Part shown: in pieces, positions 10,759 through 21,362 of the stretch
Numbering within the stretch: position 1 is the first letter of the stretch
Layout of the letters: each line of letters opens with the position of its first letter
DNA from: Stigmatella aurantiaca
Lineage (GTDB): Bacteria; Myxococcota; Myxococcia; Myxococcales; Myxococcaceae
DNA: 64,000 bases
Direction of reading: 5' to 3'
Assembly: GCF_900109545.1 (NCBI RefSeq)
Contig: NZ_FOAP01000002.1
Location: 372,001-436,000, forward strand
Program-made: the position numbers and the translations under genes
The notes under the pieces: generated by a model
What the model saw: the letters and a program-made list of their open reading frames with translations, nothing else
Database searches by the model: none
What the model was told of the DNA's origin: nothing

Positions 10759-11649
10759 TCACCCGTCGCGCAAATCGCGGTCCTGGCGGCGCACCCGCTC
10801 GAGCGTCTGCAGGTCCCGCTCGGACGGCCCCAGCTCCAGGATGATCTTGCTGACGTCGTACAGCACGTCCCCCCGGTGGAACACCGGCAGCCGGGGCACG
10901 TCCTGGTTCAGGTCGTCCGCGCCCCGGTTGTAGGCCATGTCCATCAGCGTGCGGAGCTGGAACGCGTCGTAGAGGTTGTACTCCACGAGGTACCGCAGGG
11001 CCTCCACGTCCGCCCGGGCCTTGTACGCACGCCACAGCAGCACCGCGTCCCAGCCGTTCACGCCCTTGAGGTGCGGCGGCCGGCCGAAGCCCAGCTTGTC
11101 CTCGATGTCCTTCAGCCCGCCGCCCATCCCCAGGCGCCGCGTCACGAAGCGCAGATCGATGTGCGCCTCGGGGCTCGGGAAATGCTCGGCGCCGAAATAG
11201 TTCCGCAGCACGGGCGCATCAAAGACGGTGCCGTTGAACGTCACCCACAGCCGCCGCGCCGCGAGCGCCTCGGGCAGCGCGTCCATGTTCCGGCCCTGGA
11301 TGAAGACGTGCAGGCCCACGCTGTCGAACAGGCAGACCACCGTGGGCACCTGCGTCTGGCTGCCGTCCGTCTCGATGTCGAAGTAGACCGCGTCCCCGGC
11401 GAACTCCGGGTACAGCCGCCAGTGCTCCCGGGACGGGAGGAGCTGCGCCAGCGTCCGCAAGTCGCGCCGCTCCAGCGCCTCGCGGGCCCGGAGAAGGTAC
11501 TCGCGCGCCACCTCGTCCGTCTTCTTGCTGATGGCGACGCCGGTGCCCGCCGCCGGGAAGTCGTCCCAGGTCCGGATGCCGTCGGCCCACAGTTCCTTCT
11601 CGCGGAACGGCCCGACCCCCGGAATGAGCTGGAACGTCCGAGCGAGCAT
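10759..11649 (-). CDS. HhH and RNase H-fold (YprB-like) exonuclease-type protein
   Basis: The protein has 296 residues. An N-terminal helix-hairpin-helix-like segment (LIPGVGPFREKELWADGI) precedes a DEDD-type exonuclease domain. Acidic residues occur in the expected order: YFDIETDG (DxE), VTFNGTVFDAPVL, AHIDLRF, and EYNLYDAFQLRTL near the end. This matches the RNase_H_2/YprB family, assumed to act on nucleic acid 3' ends. The ATG at 11649 overlaps the TGA of the Nudix gene upstream, indicating translational coupling; a GTG one codon earlier is also possible. Family assignment is good, substrate unknown. Confidence 0.82.
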   Translation of the reverse strand: MLARTFQLIPGVGPFREKELWADGIRTWDDFPAAGTGVAISKKTDEVAREYLLRAREALERRDLRTLAQLLPSREHWRLYPEFAGDAVYFDIETDGSQTQVPTVVCLFDSVGLHVFIQGRNMDALPEALAARRLWVTFNGTVFDAPVLRNYFGAEHFPSPEAHIDLRFVTRRLGMGGGLKDIEDKLGFGRPPHLKGVNGWDAVLLWRAYKARADVEALRYLVEYNLYDAFQLRTLMDMAYNRGADDLNQDVPRLPVFHRGDVLYDVSKIILELGPSERDLQTLERVRRQDRDLRDG

Positions 11650-12065
11650 CACCCCAGGTTCCCCATCCTCCCGGCCACCAGGTCCTCCAGCAGCGGGATG
11701 TCCGCCTCGCAGAACGGCAGCGCCCCCATCTCCGCGGGCGTCAGGAACCGCAGCGCGTGGGCGCCCAGCGGCTTGGGCTCACCGGACACGAGCCGGGTGG
11801 CGTACAGCACCAGCTCCACCGTGAGATCCGGGTACGTGTGCCGGCCCTCCCACAGCCGCCGGCCCACCTCCAGCGCCACGTCCAGCTCCTCGCGGCACTC
11901 GCGGGCCAGGGCCGCCTCGTCCGTCTCCCCAGGCTCGACCTTGCCGCCGGGAAACTCCCAGAGCAGGGCCCGGCTGCCGCCCGGGAGCCGTTGCTGCACG
12001 AGGAACCGGGAGCCGTCCTCCGGGTGCGGCAGCAGCGCCGCCACCACCCGGACCGTGCGAGCCAC
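11649..12065 (-). CDS. (Deoxy)nucleoside triphosphate pyrophosphohydrolase, Nudix/MutT-like
   Basis: This 138-residue Nudix protein is the size of MutT. The Nudix box is seen as GGKVEPGETDEAALARECREEL (positions about 40-61, matching GX5EX7REUXEEXGU except for a Leu-Asp at the end). It probably hydrolyses oxidised nucleotides such as 8-oxo-dGTP, or a related NTP. The GTG at 12065 directly abuts a GGGGAGG sequence, an unusually short spacing. A GTG six codons further in is the alternative. The gene lies 8 bases after the BamB-like gene and overlaps the RNase H-fold gene. Confidence 0.88.
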   Translation of the reverse strand: MARTVRVVAALLPHPEDGSRFLVQQRLPGGSRALLWEFPGGKVEPGETDEAALARECREELDVALEVGRRLWEGRHTYPDLTVELVLYATRLVSGEPKPLGAHALRFLTPAEMGALPFCEADIPLLEDLVAGRMGNLG

Positions 12066-12073
12066 CCTCCCCG

Positions 12074-13231
12074 TCAACCGCCGCCCCCGCGCAGGTGCAG
12101 CGCATAGAGGTAGCCGTTGTTCGACAGGACGTAGGCGTTGGAGCCCATCACCCGGGGCGGCGCGCTGATGCCATCGCCCGGGTTCCACTCCATGCGGGAC
12201 TTGCCCGTGCGCGGATCCACGAACAGCAGCGCCCGCTGGTTGGCCAGGAGAATCATCCCGCGCGCCAGCACCGGCGAGCGGCCCGCCCGGTCGCCCAGGC
12301 TCATGGACCAGAGCAGCCGGCCGTTGTCGCTCAGGTAGGCATCCAGCCGGCCATCCCCGCTGGCGATGACCACCTCGCCGGCCGCCATCACCGACGTCAG
12401 GCCGCTCACCGCGTAGTTCCACTCCACGTCACCCGTCTCGGCGTCCAGCGCGTACAGCCCGCCCTGGTAGGACGTGACATAGAGCCGGCCCGCATCGTTG
12501 ATGACGGGCGTGGAGTCCACGTCCAGGAACTGGGTGGCGCCCGAGGACAGCGCCTTCTCCCACTTGCCGGTGCCTGCTTCCACGTCGAGCGCCACGAGGT
12601 ACCCGTCCGAGAAGCCCAGGTACACGGTGCCGTCCTTCACCAGCGGGGAGCCCGCGCCGTGAATGGTGAAGCCGGTGGGCGTGTCCCGCCGGTACTGCCA
12701 GGCCCAGGTGCCCGTGTCCGCCTTCACCGCGAACAGCGTGTCGCTCTCGGAGGCCACCAGCACCAGCGTCCCGGAGACCACCGGGGTCGTCGCGAGCGCC
12801 TCACCGGCCTCGTATTTCCACTTGAGCTTCCCGGTGCGCACATCCAGCGCGTACAGGAAGCCGTCCCCCGCGGGGACATAGGCGATGCCCTCGTGCACCG
12901 CCGCGCCCGCCGAGAAGCGGTTGCCCGTCTTGTAGCTCCACTCCAGCGTCCCGCCGGGGGCCACGCACCGGATGACGCCATCCCGGGTCAGGGTAATCAC
13001 GCGCCCGGAGTCCGGATCCACCGCCGGGCTGGCCAGCTCGCGCGGGCCATACTCCAGGGCGATCGGCTCGACGAGCGGGGTCCACCAGGCCACCTCGAAG
13101 AACTTCGAGGGCGCCTGGCGGGGACTGGACGTCACCGGGTTGCCATACAGCGGAACGGAGCTGCACGCGCCGAGCAAACCCACGGCCGCCGCGGCCCCGA
13201 TCCAACGCTTCCACGCACGCCGCTTCATCAT
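12074..13231 (-). CDS. bamB: BamB-like PQQ-repeat beta-propeller lipoprotein
   Basis: This is an outer-membrane lipoprotein with a PQQ-type propeller, expected to scaffold the BAM complex that inserts outer-membrane proteins. The signal and lipobox read IGAAAAVGLLGACSS. About seven repeats of the form ALDVRTGKLKWKYEAG / VYLGFSDGYLVALDVEAG follow. Homology and signal fit the ATG at 13231; an ATG at 13252 would add seven residues and overlap the upstream gene. A YfgM-like gene and der lie immediately upstream, as in enterobacteria, and this context strongly supports the BamB call over a quinoprotein dehydrogenase. Confidence 0.87.
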   Translation of the reverse strand: MMKRRAWKRWIGAAAAVGLLGACSSVPLYGNPVTSSPRQAPSKFFEVAWWTPLVEPIALEYGPRELASPAVDPDSGRVITLTRDGVIRCVAPGGTLEWSYKTGNRFSAGAAVHEGIAYVPAGDGFLYALDVRTGKLKWKYEAGEALATTPVVSGTLVLVASESDTLFAVKADTGTWAWQYRRDTPTGFTIHGAGSPLVKDGTVYLGFSDGYLVALDVEAGTGKWEKALSSGATQFLDVDSTPVINDAGRLYVTSYQGGLYALDAETGDVEWNYAVSGLTSVMAAGEVVIASGDGRLDAYLSDNGRLLWSMSLGDRAGRSPVLARGMILLANQRALLFVDPRTGKSRMEWNPGDGISAPPRVMGSNAYVLSNNGYLYALHLRGGGG

Positions 13232-13241
13232 TGCCGAGGGT

Positions 13242-14060
13242 CTATCCCGCATCCTGCGCGGAGTCAGCGGGCGCCGCCGGGGTGGGCACCTTGACGCCCT
13301 CGGCCGCCAGCAGGGCCAGCCGCTCGGTGGACAGCCGCGCCGCGGACGAGGCCGCGTGCTCGGTGGGAATCTTCGCCAGCACCGCCGCCGCCTCGTCCTT
13401 CTTGCCCTGGAGGATGAGGATGCGCGCCCGGTGGTACTGGCCCATGCCGGCCAGGAACCCGCCCGAGTTCAGCTTCGCCATCTCGTCGAACGCCGCGAGC
13501 GCCGGCTCATACTTCTGCTGCGCCTCGTAGGCGTAGCCCTGGCCCTCGAACGCCGAGGCGCGCAGCGGGTCGTTCTGCGCCGCGCTCTTGAGGAACTCGC
13601 CGAAGGCGGCGACCGCCCCGTCGTGGTTGCCCAGGCGGTACTCGGCCTTGCCCAGCGGCAGGGCCGCGGCGGCCGCGGCGCGGGTGCCCGAGTGCTCGGC
13701 GCGGAACGCCGTCAGGGCCTTCACCAGCGCGTCATCCTGCTCCTGGGCGGTCTTGAAGGGGGCAGGCTCTCCGGGAGCCACGGGCGGCTGCTCGCCCTCG
13801 GAGGCCGGGACCACCGGCCGGTCGAGCACCGCGAGCGCCGCGCCCAGCGCCTGGGCCGCCTTCGCCTCGCCGCGCGCGGAGGTGTAGCTGAACAGGGCCG
13901 CGCCCAGGCCGCCCACCAACAGCACGCCCACGGCGATGACGACGATCCGCTGACGCTGGACCAGCCAGTCCTCGGCTTCGGCCCCCACACGCTGGAAAGC
14001 GTCCGGCTGCTTGAGCTCCTGCTTGGGCTCCTCGGGAGGAATCTTCTCGGGCTTGGCCAC
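13242..14060 (-). CDS. YfgM-like membrane-anchored TPR protein
   Basis: The 272-residue protein has a short cytoplasmic N-terminus, one membrane helix (IVVIAVGVLLVGGLGAALFS, about residues 39-58) and a periplasmic helical domain with TPR-like repeats (for example FEGQGYAYEAQQKYEPALAAFDEM in the middle). Size and topology match YfgM, the periplasmic chaperone partner of SecYEG. The gene sits between der and bamB, the same neighbourhood as in E. coli, which is the best argument for the call. Its end overlaps the alternative start of the BamB-like gene. Confidence 0.78.
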   Translation of the reverse strand: MAKPEKIPPEEPKQELKQPDAFQRVGAEAEDWLVQRQRIVVIAVGVLLVGGLGAALFSYTSARGEAKAAQALGAALAVLDRPVVPASEGEQPPVAPGEPAPFKTAQEQDDALVKALTAFRAEHSGTRAAAAAALPLGKAEYRLGNHDGAVAAFGEFLKSAAQNDPLRASAFEGQGYAYEAQQKYEPALAAFDEMAKLNSGGFLAGMGQYHRARILILQGKKDEAAAVLAKIPTEHAASSAARLSTERLALLAAEGVKVPTPAAPADSAQDAG

Positions 14061-14138
14061 GTCGCTGAACCTCTTCTTCTCTGGGGCGAAAGGCGGCGCA
14101 ATCTACGGAGCGCCCGCCGGGGGTGTCAACGCGAACAC

Positions 14139-15527
14139 TCAGCTCTTCTTGCCCTTGCCCTTCAGGTGGGGCTTCTTGCGGGCCTCCCGCTTGGCCTGGC
14201 CCGGCCGCGCCCGGAAGAGCAGCCGCAGGGGCACCCGCAAGTCGAACGTCTTGCGAAGCTGGTTGGTGATGTACCGCTTGTACATGTCCGGCACGCGCTC
14301 GGGGTTGTTGCACGTGAGGGCAAAGGTGGGCGGCGCCGTGCCCACCTGGGCGATGTAGTACAGGCGCAGGGGCTTGCCGGCGACGATGGGGGCCGGGTTC
14401 GAGTCCACCATGTGCTCCAGCAGCCGGTTGAGCTGCGGGGTGGGCGCCCGGTACCGGAACTGCTCGGCCAGCTCCACGGCGATGTCCACCACCTTCTCCA
14501 CCTTGGAGCCCGTCAGCGCCGAGGTGAAGATGATGGGCGCGTAGCCCACGAACTTCAGCGAGTGCTTGAGCGCCTCGCGGTAGGCCTCCTGCCGGCGCTG
14601 GTCCGTGCCGATGAGATCCCACTTGTTCACCACGATGACGAGCGCCCGGCCCTTGTCCTCGGCCAGGCCCGCCAGCTTCGCGTCCTGGTCCACCGCGGGC
14701 TCGGTGGCGTCCATGATGAGCACCGCCACGTCGCTGCGGTCCATCACCTTGAGCGCCGACACCACGGAGAACTGCTCCACCCGGTGCGCGATGGAGCGCT
14801 TGCGCCGGATGCCCGCCGTGTCCGTGAGGATGAGCTTGTGGCCCTTGTAGGTGAGCGCCGAGTCGATGGGGTCTCTCGTGGTGCCCGGCACCTCGCTGGC
14901 CACCACCCGCTTCTCCTTGAGGATGGCGTTCACCATGGTGCTCTTGCCCACGTTGGGCCGGCCGATGATGGCCACCCGGAGGGTGCCGTCATCGGGGAGC
15001 ACCTCGGCGTCCTCGCCCTCCTGCTTCGGGGGGAGCCGGTCCAGCACCGCCTCCACGAGCTGAGGCACGCCCAGGGCGTGCTCGGCCGACAGGGGCATCA
15101 CCTCGCCCAGCCCCATCCGGAAGAACTCCGCCGAGAGCGCCTGCATGGCATCCGAGCCGCTGTCGAGCTTGTTGGCGGCCACCAGCACGGGCTTGCCGCT
15201 CTTGCGCAACAGCTCCGCCACCGCCTCGTCCGCGGCGGTGAGCCCCGCGCGCCCGTCGGTGACGAAGAGGATGACGTCACACTCCTCCACGGCCAGCTGC
15301 GCCTGCTCGCGCACCTGCTTGAGCAGCGAGTCCTTCTCGCCCGGGACGAAGCCGCCCGTGTCGATGAGGGTGAAGGTGCGGTCCCCCCACTGCGCGTCCG
15401 CGTAGTGGCGATCCCGCGTCACGCCGGGCTCGTCCTCGACGAGCGCGAGCCTCCGCCCGGCGAGCCGGTTGAACAGCGTGGACTTGCCCACGTTGGGGCG
15501 ACCGACGATGGCGACCAGCGGTTTCAT
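14139..15527 (-). CDS. der: Ribosome biogenesis GTPase Der (EngA)
   Basis: The 462-residue protein has two tandem GTPase domains, unique to Der, needed for 50S ribosome maturation. Domain 1 shows GRPNVGKSTLFN near the N-terminus, DTGGF and NKLD. Domain 2 shows GRPNVGKSTMVN near residue 190, DTAGI and NKWD. A KH-like domain and a basic tail ending GKGKKS complete it. Its ATG shares a base with the stop codon of era (TAATG), so the two are translationally coupled. Confidence 0.97.
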   Translation of the reverse strand: MKPLVAIVGRPNVGKSTLFNRLAGRRLALVEDEPGVTRDRHYADAQWGDRTFTLIDTGGFVPGEKDSLLKQVREQAQLAVEECDVILFVTDGRAGLTAADEAVAELLRKSGKPVLVAANKLDSGSDAMQALSAEFFRMGLGEVMPLSAEHALGVPQLVEAVLDRLPPKQEGEDAEVLPDDGTLRVAIIGRPNVGKSTMVNAILKEKRVVASEVPGTTRDPIDSALTYKGHKLILTDTAGIRRKRSIAHRVEQFSVVSALKVMDRSDVAVLIMDATEPAVDQDAKLAGLAEDKGRALVIVVNKWDLIGTDQRRQEAYREALKHSLKFVGYAPIIFTSALTGSKVEKVVDIAVELAEQFRYRAPTPQLNRLLEHMVDSNPAPIVAGKPLRLYYIAQVGTAPPTFALTCNNPERVPDMYKRYITNQLRKTFDLRVPLRLLFRARPGQAKREARKKPHLKGKGKKS

Positions 15528-16468
15528 TACTCGTAACCCAGCTTCTTGAGCCCTTCGGGGCGCTCGCTCCAGCGAGGCTCCACCCGGACCCGGAGCGAGA
15601 GATAGACGTGCGCACCCAGCAGCCGCTGGATGGCCTTGCGCGCATCGGTGCCGATGGTCTTCAGCATCTGGCCCTGCTTGCCGATGATGATGGCCTTCTG
15701 GCTGTCGCGCTCCACGTAGATGGAGGCGGCGATGCGGATGAGCCCCGCGAGCGGCCCGGGCGGCGAATCCGGCCGCGGCTCGCGCTCGGACTCGTCGAAC
15801 ACCTCCACCAGCACCGCGGTGGAGTACGGGATTTCCTGCCGGCAGTGCCGGAGCACCTGCTCGCGGATGTACTCGGAGACCAGCGTGCGCTCCTGCTGAT
15901 CGGTGAGCATGTCCTCGTCGAAGATGCGCTCGCCCTCGGGCAGGTGCTGCAGCACCACCTGGAAGAGCCGGTCCACCCCGTCCCCCTCCCGGGCGGAGAT
16001 GGGCACCACCTCCGCGAAGGGGAACTCCGTGCGGTACATGTCGATGAGCGGGAGGATGAGCGCCTTGGGCAGCGTGTCGATCTTGTTGATGACCAGGAAG
16101 GTCGGCTTGCCCATCTTCTGCAGCCGCTCGAGGATGGTCCGGTTGCCGGGGCCCACCTCCAGCTTCTCCCCGCCGGGGATTTCCACGACGAAGAGGACCA
16201 GGTCCACTTCCTCGGCCGCCTGGAGGGCGGTCTCCACCATGTAGCGGTTGAGCTCGCCCTTGGCCTGGTGGATGCCCGGCGTGTCGATGAAGGCCACCTG
16301 GCCCTCCGGGCGCGTCACCACGCCCAGGATGCGGTTGCGGGTGGTCTGGGGCTTGGGCGAGACGATGGCGATCTTCTCGCCCGTCAATTGGTTGATCAGC
16401 GTGCTCTTGCCCACGTTGGGGCGCCCAATGAGCGCGGCAAAGCCGCTGCGGTAGGTGTTCGAGGCCAT
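15527..16468 (-). CDS. era: GTPase Era
   Basis: Era binds the 3' end of 16S rRNA during small-subunit assembly. The protein has 313 residues. The GTPase motifs are GRPNVGKSTLINQLTG, DTPGIHQAKGEL and NKID. The C-terminal KH domain contains IIIGKQGQMLKTIGTDAR. The order cyclophilin, era, der on one strand, with rnc shortly upstream, is a sensible RNA/ribosome-maturation cluster. Confidence 0.97.
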   Translation of the reverse strand: MASNTYRSGFAALIGRPNVGKSTLINQLTGEKIAIVSPKPQTTRNRILGVVTRPEGQVAFIDTPGIHQAKGELNRYMVETALQAAEEVDLVLFVVEIPGGEKLEVGPGNRTILERLQKMGKPTFLVINKIDTLPKALILPLIDMYRTEFPFAEVVPISAREGDGVDRLFQVVLQHLPEGERIFDEDMLTDQQERTLVSEYIREQVLRHCRQEIPYSTAVLVEVFDESEREPRPDSPPGPLAGLIRIAASIYVERDSQKAIIIGKQGQMLKTIGTDARKAIQRLLGAHVYLSLRVRVEPRWSERPEGLKKLGYE

Positions 16469-16538
16469 CGGTCTGGAGATGATCTGGGGACCGCCCTCTC
16501 GGGAGGCCCCGTGGGACTGCGGCGACTGAGGCTCCCCT

Positions 16539-16557
16539 GCCCGCCTTCCCGGCGGGC
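16539..16557. other. Perfect hairpin in the era leader region
   Basis: GCCCGCC at 16539-16545 and GGCGGGC at 16551-16557 form a 7-bp stem with a TTCCC loop, between the cyclophilin gene and era. No T-run follows on the minus strand, so it is not a canonical intrinsic terminator. It could be an attenuating or stabilising structure. Confidence 0.35.
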
Positions 16558-16599
16558 GAGTGACTGCGGAGCCATGGAGATGGTCAGCTTGCGGATACG

Positions 16600-16683
16600 G
16601 ATGTCCTGAACGGGCACCTCAGAGCCCTTTACCACCTCGCCGAGGACAGTGCGCCGATTGTTGAGGTGGGGGGTGGACCCCAC
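16600..16683 (-). pseudogene. Remnant of a second cyclophilin-type peptidyl-prolyl isomerase
   Basis: Read on the minus strand this piece encodes TPHLNNRRTVLGEVVKGSEV and then VQDIRIRKLTI, which is the C-terminal strand region of a cyclophilin. It aligns with HLNNRHTIFGEVVKGYEV in the intact gene just upstream. Over 52 bases I count 42 identities. No start or N-terminal domain remains, so it looks like the decayed end of a tandem paralogue. Confidence 0.6.
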
Positions 16684-16702
16684 AGTCCTCCACGGCGTCT
16701 CC

Positions 16703-17389
<687 letters not shown>

Positions 17390-17432
17390 GGGTTCAGAAC
17401 CTACTCGCCCCCCTCCCCCCATCCAAGGGGTT

Positions 17433-18155
17433 TCACTTCGGGGTGTCGTCCTTGCGAAGCATGTCCAGGGTGGCCCGGGCGGCTGCCTGCTCGGCTTCCT
17501 TCTTGTTCCGGCCGGTGGCGCGCGCGTACAGCTCCGAGCCGATGGAGACCTCCACCTCGAAGGTCTTCTCGTGGTCCGGCCCCACCTCGGCCACCACCCG
17601 GTAGCGCGGGGGTACCTTCAGCCGCACCTGCGCGTCCTCCTGGAGCTTCGTCTTGTAGTCCAGGCCGCTGCGCCCCTGGGCCACCCCGTCCAGGGCCTCG
17701 GCGAAGTGCTGATCCACCAGCGTCATGACGGGCTCCATGCCCCCGCCCAGGAACACCGCGCCAATCACGGCCTCCAGGGCGTCGGCGAGCAGGGAGTTCT
17801 TCTCCCGCCCCCCGGTCATCTCCTCGCCCCGGCCCAGCAGGAGCATGGCCCCCAGCCCCAGCCGCTTGGCGATGCGCGCCAGCCCCTCCTCGTTGACGAT
17901 GAGGGCGCGCAGCTTGGACAGCTCCCCCTCGGCCGCCAGGGGGAAGCGCTCCATCAACCGGTGGCTGATGGCCAGGTCCACCACCGCGTCCCCCAGGAAC
18001 TCCAGCCGCTCGTTGTCCTGGAGCCCCGCGTCCCGGTGCTCGTTGAAGTAGCTCTTGTGGGTGAGCGCCGCGAGCCCCAGGTCCTTGCGGACAAACGGCA
18101 CCCCGAGCCGGAGCTCCAGCGACTGGACGCGCTCTTGGAGGTTCTGCTTGTCCAC
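17433..18155 (-). CDS. rnc: Ribonuclease III
   Basis: RNase III cuts double-stranded RNA, including rRNA precursors. The protein has 240 residues. The signature NERLEFLGDAVVDL supplies the metal-binding Glu and Asp, and DALEAVIGAVFL supplies the second acidic patch. A double-stranded RNA-binding domain occupies roughly residues 160-235. It starts 3 bases after the meaB stop and is upstream of the cyclophilin, era and der genes. Confidence 0.96.
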   Translation of the reverse strand: MDKQNLQERVQSLELRLGVPFVRKDLGLAALTHKSYFNEHRDAGLQDNERLEFLGDAVVDLAISHRLMERFPLAAEGELSKLRALIVNEEGLARIAKRLGLGAMLLLGRGEEMTGGREKNSLLADALEAVIGAVFLGGGMEPVMTLVDQHFAEALDGVAQGRSGLDYKTKLQEDAQVRLKVPPRYRVVAEVGPDHEKTFEVEVSIGSELYARATGRNKKEAEQAAARATLDMLRKDDTPK

Positions 18156-18158
18156 GCG

Positions 18159-19201
<1,043 letters not shown>

Positions 19202-19205
<4 letters not shown>

Positions 19206-20071
19206 TCCTGTGGCGTGTCCGGGCCGATGAGCTTCACGGCCTCGGGGGGGACCTTCAGGAGGTCCGCCACCAGTTGGACAATGCCGGGGAAGTCATCCAA
19301 TTCGAAACGCTCCGCCCACACCTTGCCCCGCGAGCCCGCCAGCAACCCCCGGAAGGTACGCCCCACCAGCCGCGCCGCAGCGAAGCGGTAGGACTCGCCG
19401 TTGACGGTCATCTGCACGAGCAGCTCCAGGTGGCTGCGGGGCGGCACGATGGCCTGGGCACCGAAGTGCTCCGCCAGCTCCGCGAAGCGCACCAGGCCCC
19501 GCGAGGCCAGGGGCGCCGGCGCGGCCCGGGCGGGCGGCTCGTCGAAGAGCGCCACCAGGTAGCCGGCCAGCACCTCGCGCTCGCGGAACTCGGACAGCTC
19601 GAAGCGGTGCACGGCGCTGTGCTCCAGCGGCGTGCCCTGGCGCAGCACCTGGCCCACCCGGAAGCCGCCCTGCCGGTCCGCCGCCAGGGTGAAGGTGAAG
19701 GCGCCGGACACCAGCTCGGCGGACAGCTCCAGCGTGTCCGGGTTCACCTGCGGGTGAAGCCCCAGGGCGTTGAGCTGCGCGGAGCGGCGCTCGACGTGGA
19801 ACAGGTGCTCCTCGAAGACCTCCCGCACGAGCAAGCCCAGCTCCCCGGCGCTGGCCACCGAGCGCCAGGGCAACGAGGGCAGGCCCGCCACGGCCGGCGG
19901 CGCAAGGGGCGTCAGCCGGTCCGGCCCCACCTGAAAGGTGACGTGGGAGAGGCGCTGGTGGGTGACCGGGTTCTCCGGAGCCACCTGAGGCTCCAGCGTG
20001 AGCGTCGCGCGGGCGCCGTCCTCGCTGGTCTCCACCGTCAGTCCGAGCTTCTCGAGCTGGGCTGTGTCCAT
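19202..20071 (-). CDS. Hypothetical protein coupled to meaB
   Basis: This 289-residue soluble protein starts MDTAQLEKLGLTVETSEDG. I recognise no domain, signal peptide or membrane segment. It has long beta-type stretches and an Arg/Ala-rich centre. It lies 6 bases after the acyl-CoA dehydrogenase gene and its stop overlaps the meaB start by 4 bases, so it is firmly inside that operon. A role in the same CoA pathway is only a guess from position. Confidence 0.7.
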
Positions 20072-20077
20072 CCTGGA

Positions 20078-21220
20078 TTAACCCTTGAAGATCTCGCGGG
20101 CGATAACGCTGCGCTGGACCTCACTGGTCCCTTCGCCAATCTCGCACAACTTCGCGTCGCGAAGGTAGCGCTCGACGGGGAACTCGCGGGTGTAGCCGTA
20201 GCCGCCGTGAATCTGCACGGCCTTGTTGCAGGCGCGCGTGGCCGCCTCGGAGGCGAACAGCTTGGCCATGGAGGCCGCCTGGGTGTACGGCTGGCCCTGG
20301 TCGGCCATGACGGCCGCGCGGTGGACGAGCAGCCGCGCCGCGTCCAGCTCCGTCTTCATGTCCGCGAACATCCAGCGCAGCCCCTGGAACTCGGCGATGG
20401 GCTGGCCAAAGGCGGTCCGCTCGCGGGCATAACGCAGGGACTCCTCCAGCGCGCCCCGGCCCAACCCCACCGCCAGCGCGCCGATGGTGATGCGGCCCTT
20501 GTCCAGAATCTTCAGCGTGTCGATGAAGCCCCGGTCCACCTCGCCCAGCCGGGCCGAGTCGGGCACCTCCACGCCCTCCAGGATGAGCTCCGCCGTGTCC
20601 GAGGAGCGCATGCCCATCTTGCCGTGGATGGGGCGCTGGCTGAAGCCCTTGAGCCCCTTCTCCAGGATGAAGGCGGTGATGCCCTTCTGGCGCTTCTCGG
20701 GGCTGGTGAGCGCCAGCACCACGAAGACATCGCCCACGGTGCCCTGGGTGATGAACATCTTGGCGCCGTTGAGCACCCACGTGTCCCCGTGGCGCACCGC
20801 AGTGGCCTTCAGGCCGGAGGCATCCGAGCCGGATCCAGGCTCGGTCAGGCCCCAGGCGCCCAGCCACTCGCCGGTGGCCAGCTTGGGCAGGTACTTGCGC
20901 TTCTGCGCCTCGTTGCCGAAGACGCGGATGTGGCTCGTCCCCAGGCCGTTGTGCGAGGCGACCGTGAGCGCCAGCGAGCCGTCATAGCGGGCGATCTCCT
21001 CGACGGCGACCGCCACGGCCAGGCTGTCCATCGCGGCCCCGCCGTACTCCTCGGAGACCAGCATGCCCAAGACGCCGAGCTGGCCCAGCTCCCGGACCAC
21101 CTCCATGGGGAACGTCTCGTTCTTGTCCCACTCGCGGGACGGAGCCTTCACCTGGCGCTCGCAGAAGTCCTTGAGGGAAGCCCGGAGGGCGCGGTGGCTT
21201 TCAGGAAGTTCGAAGTCCAT
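20078..21220 (-). CDS. Acyl-CoA dehydrogenase
   Basis: This FAD enzyme introduces a 2,3-double bond into acyl-CoA thioesters. The 380-residue length is that of the short/branched-chain class. Visible landmarks are the FAD-binding AWGLTEPGSGSDASG segment, the QIHGGYGYTREFPVERYLRD stretch and the catalytic Glu in EIGEGTSEVQR near the C-terminus, a position shared with short-chain and isobutyryl-type enzymes. With the neighbouring carboxylase and meaB it fits branched-chain amino acid or odd-chain acyl breakdown. Confidence 0.93.
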   Translation of the reverse strand: MDFELPESHRALRASLKDFCERQVKAPSREWDKNETFPMEVVRELGQLGVLGMLVSEEYGGAAMDSLAVAVAVEEIARYDGSLALTVASHNGLGTSHIRVFGNEAQKRKYLPKLATGEWLGAWGLTEPGSGSDASGLKATAVRHGDTWVLNGAKMFITQGTVGDVFVVLALTSPEKRQKGITAFILEKGLKGFSQRPIHGKMGMRSSDTAELILEGVEVPDSARLGEVDRGFIDTLKILDKGRITIGALAVGLGRGALEESLRYARERTAFGQPIAEFQGLRWMFADMKTELDAARLLVHRAAVMADQGQPYTQAASMAKLFASEAATRACNKAVQIHGGYGYTREFPVERYLRDAKLCEIGEGTSEVQRSVIAREIFKG

Positions 21221-21362
21221 GGTTTTGAGAGGGATCTCATAGCAGGAGAGCCCCCGGTGAGGGGGTTCCTAACGGGCCCCCTCCCTTTTTCACACCCCGG
21301 AGTGTTCGAGCCTTCCTGATGGCAGGAAGCAGAAGCGTCAACAGCCGGACGCTCGCCGGGCC

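Noticed and set aside
12972-15536. 854-codon plus-strand frame opposite der, yfgM-like and part of the bamB-like gene
   Set aside because: The opposite strand holds unmistakable Der and YfgM/BamB proteins, and this translation has no domain.
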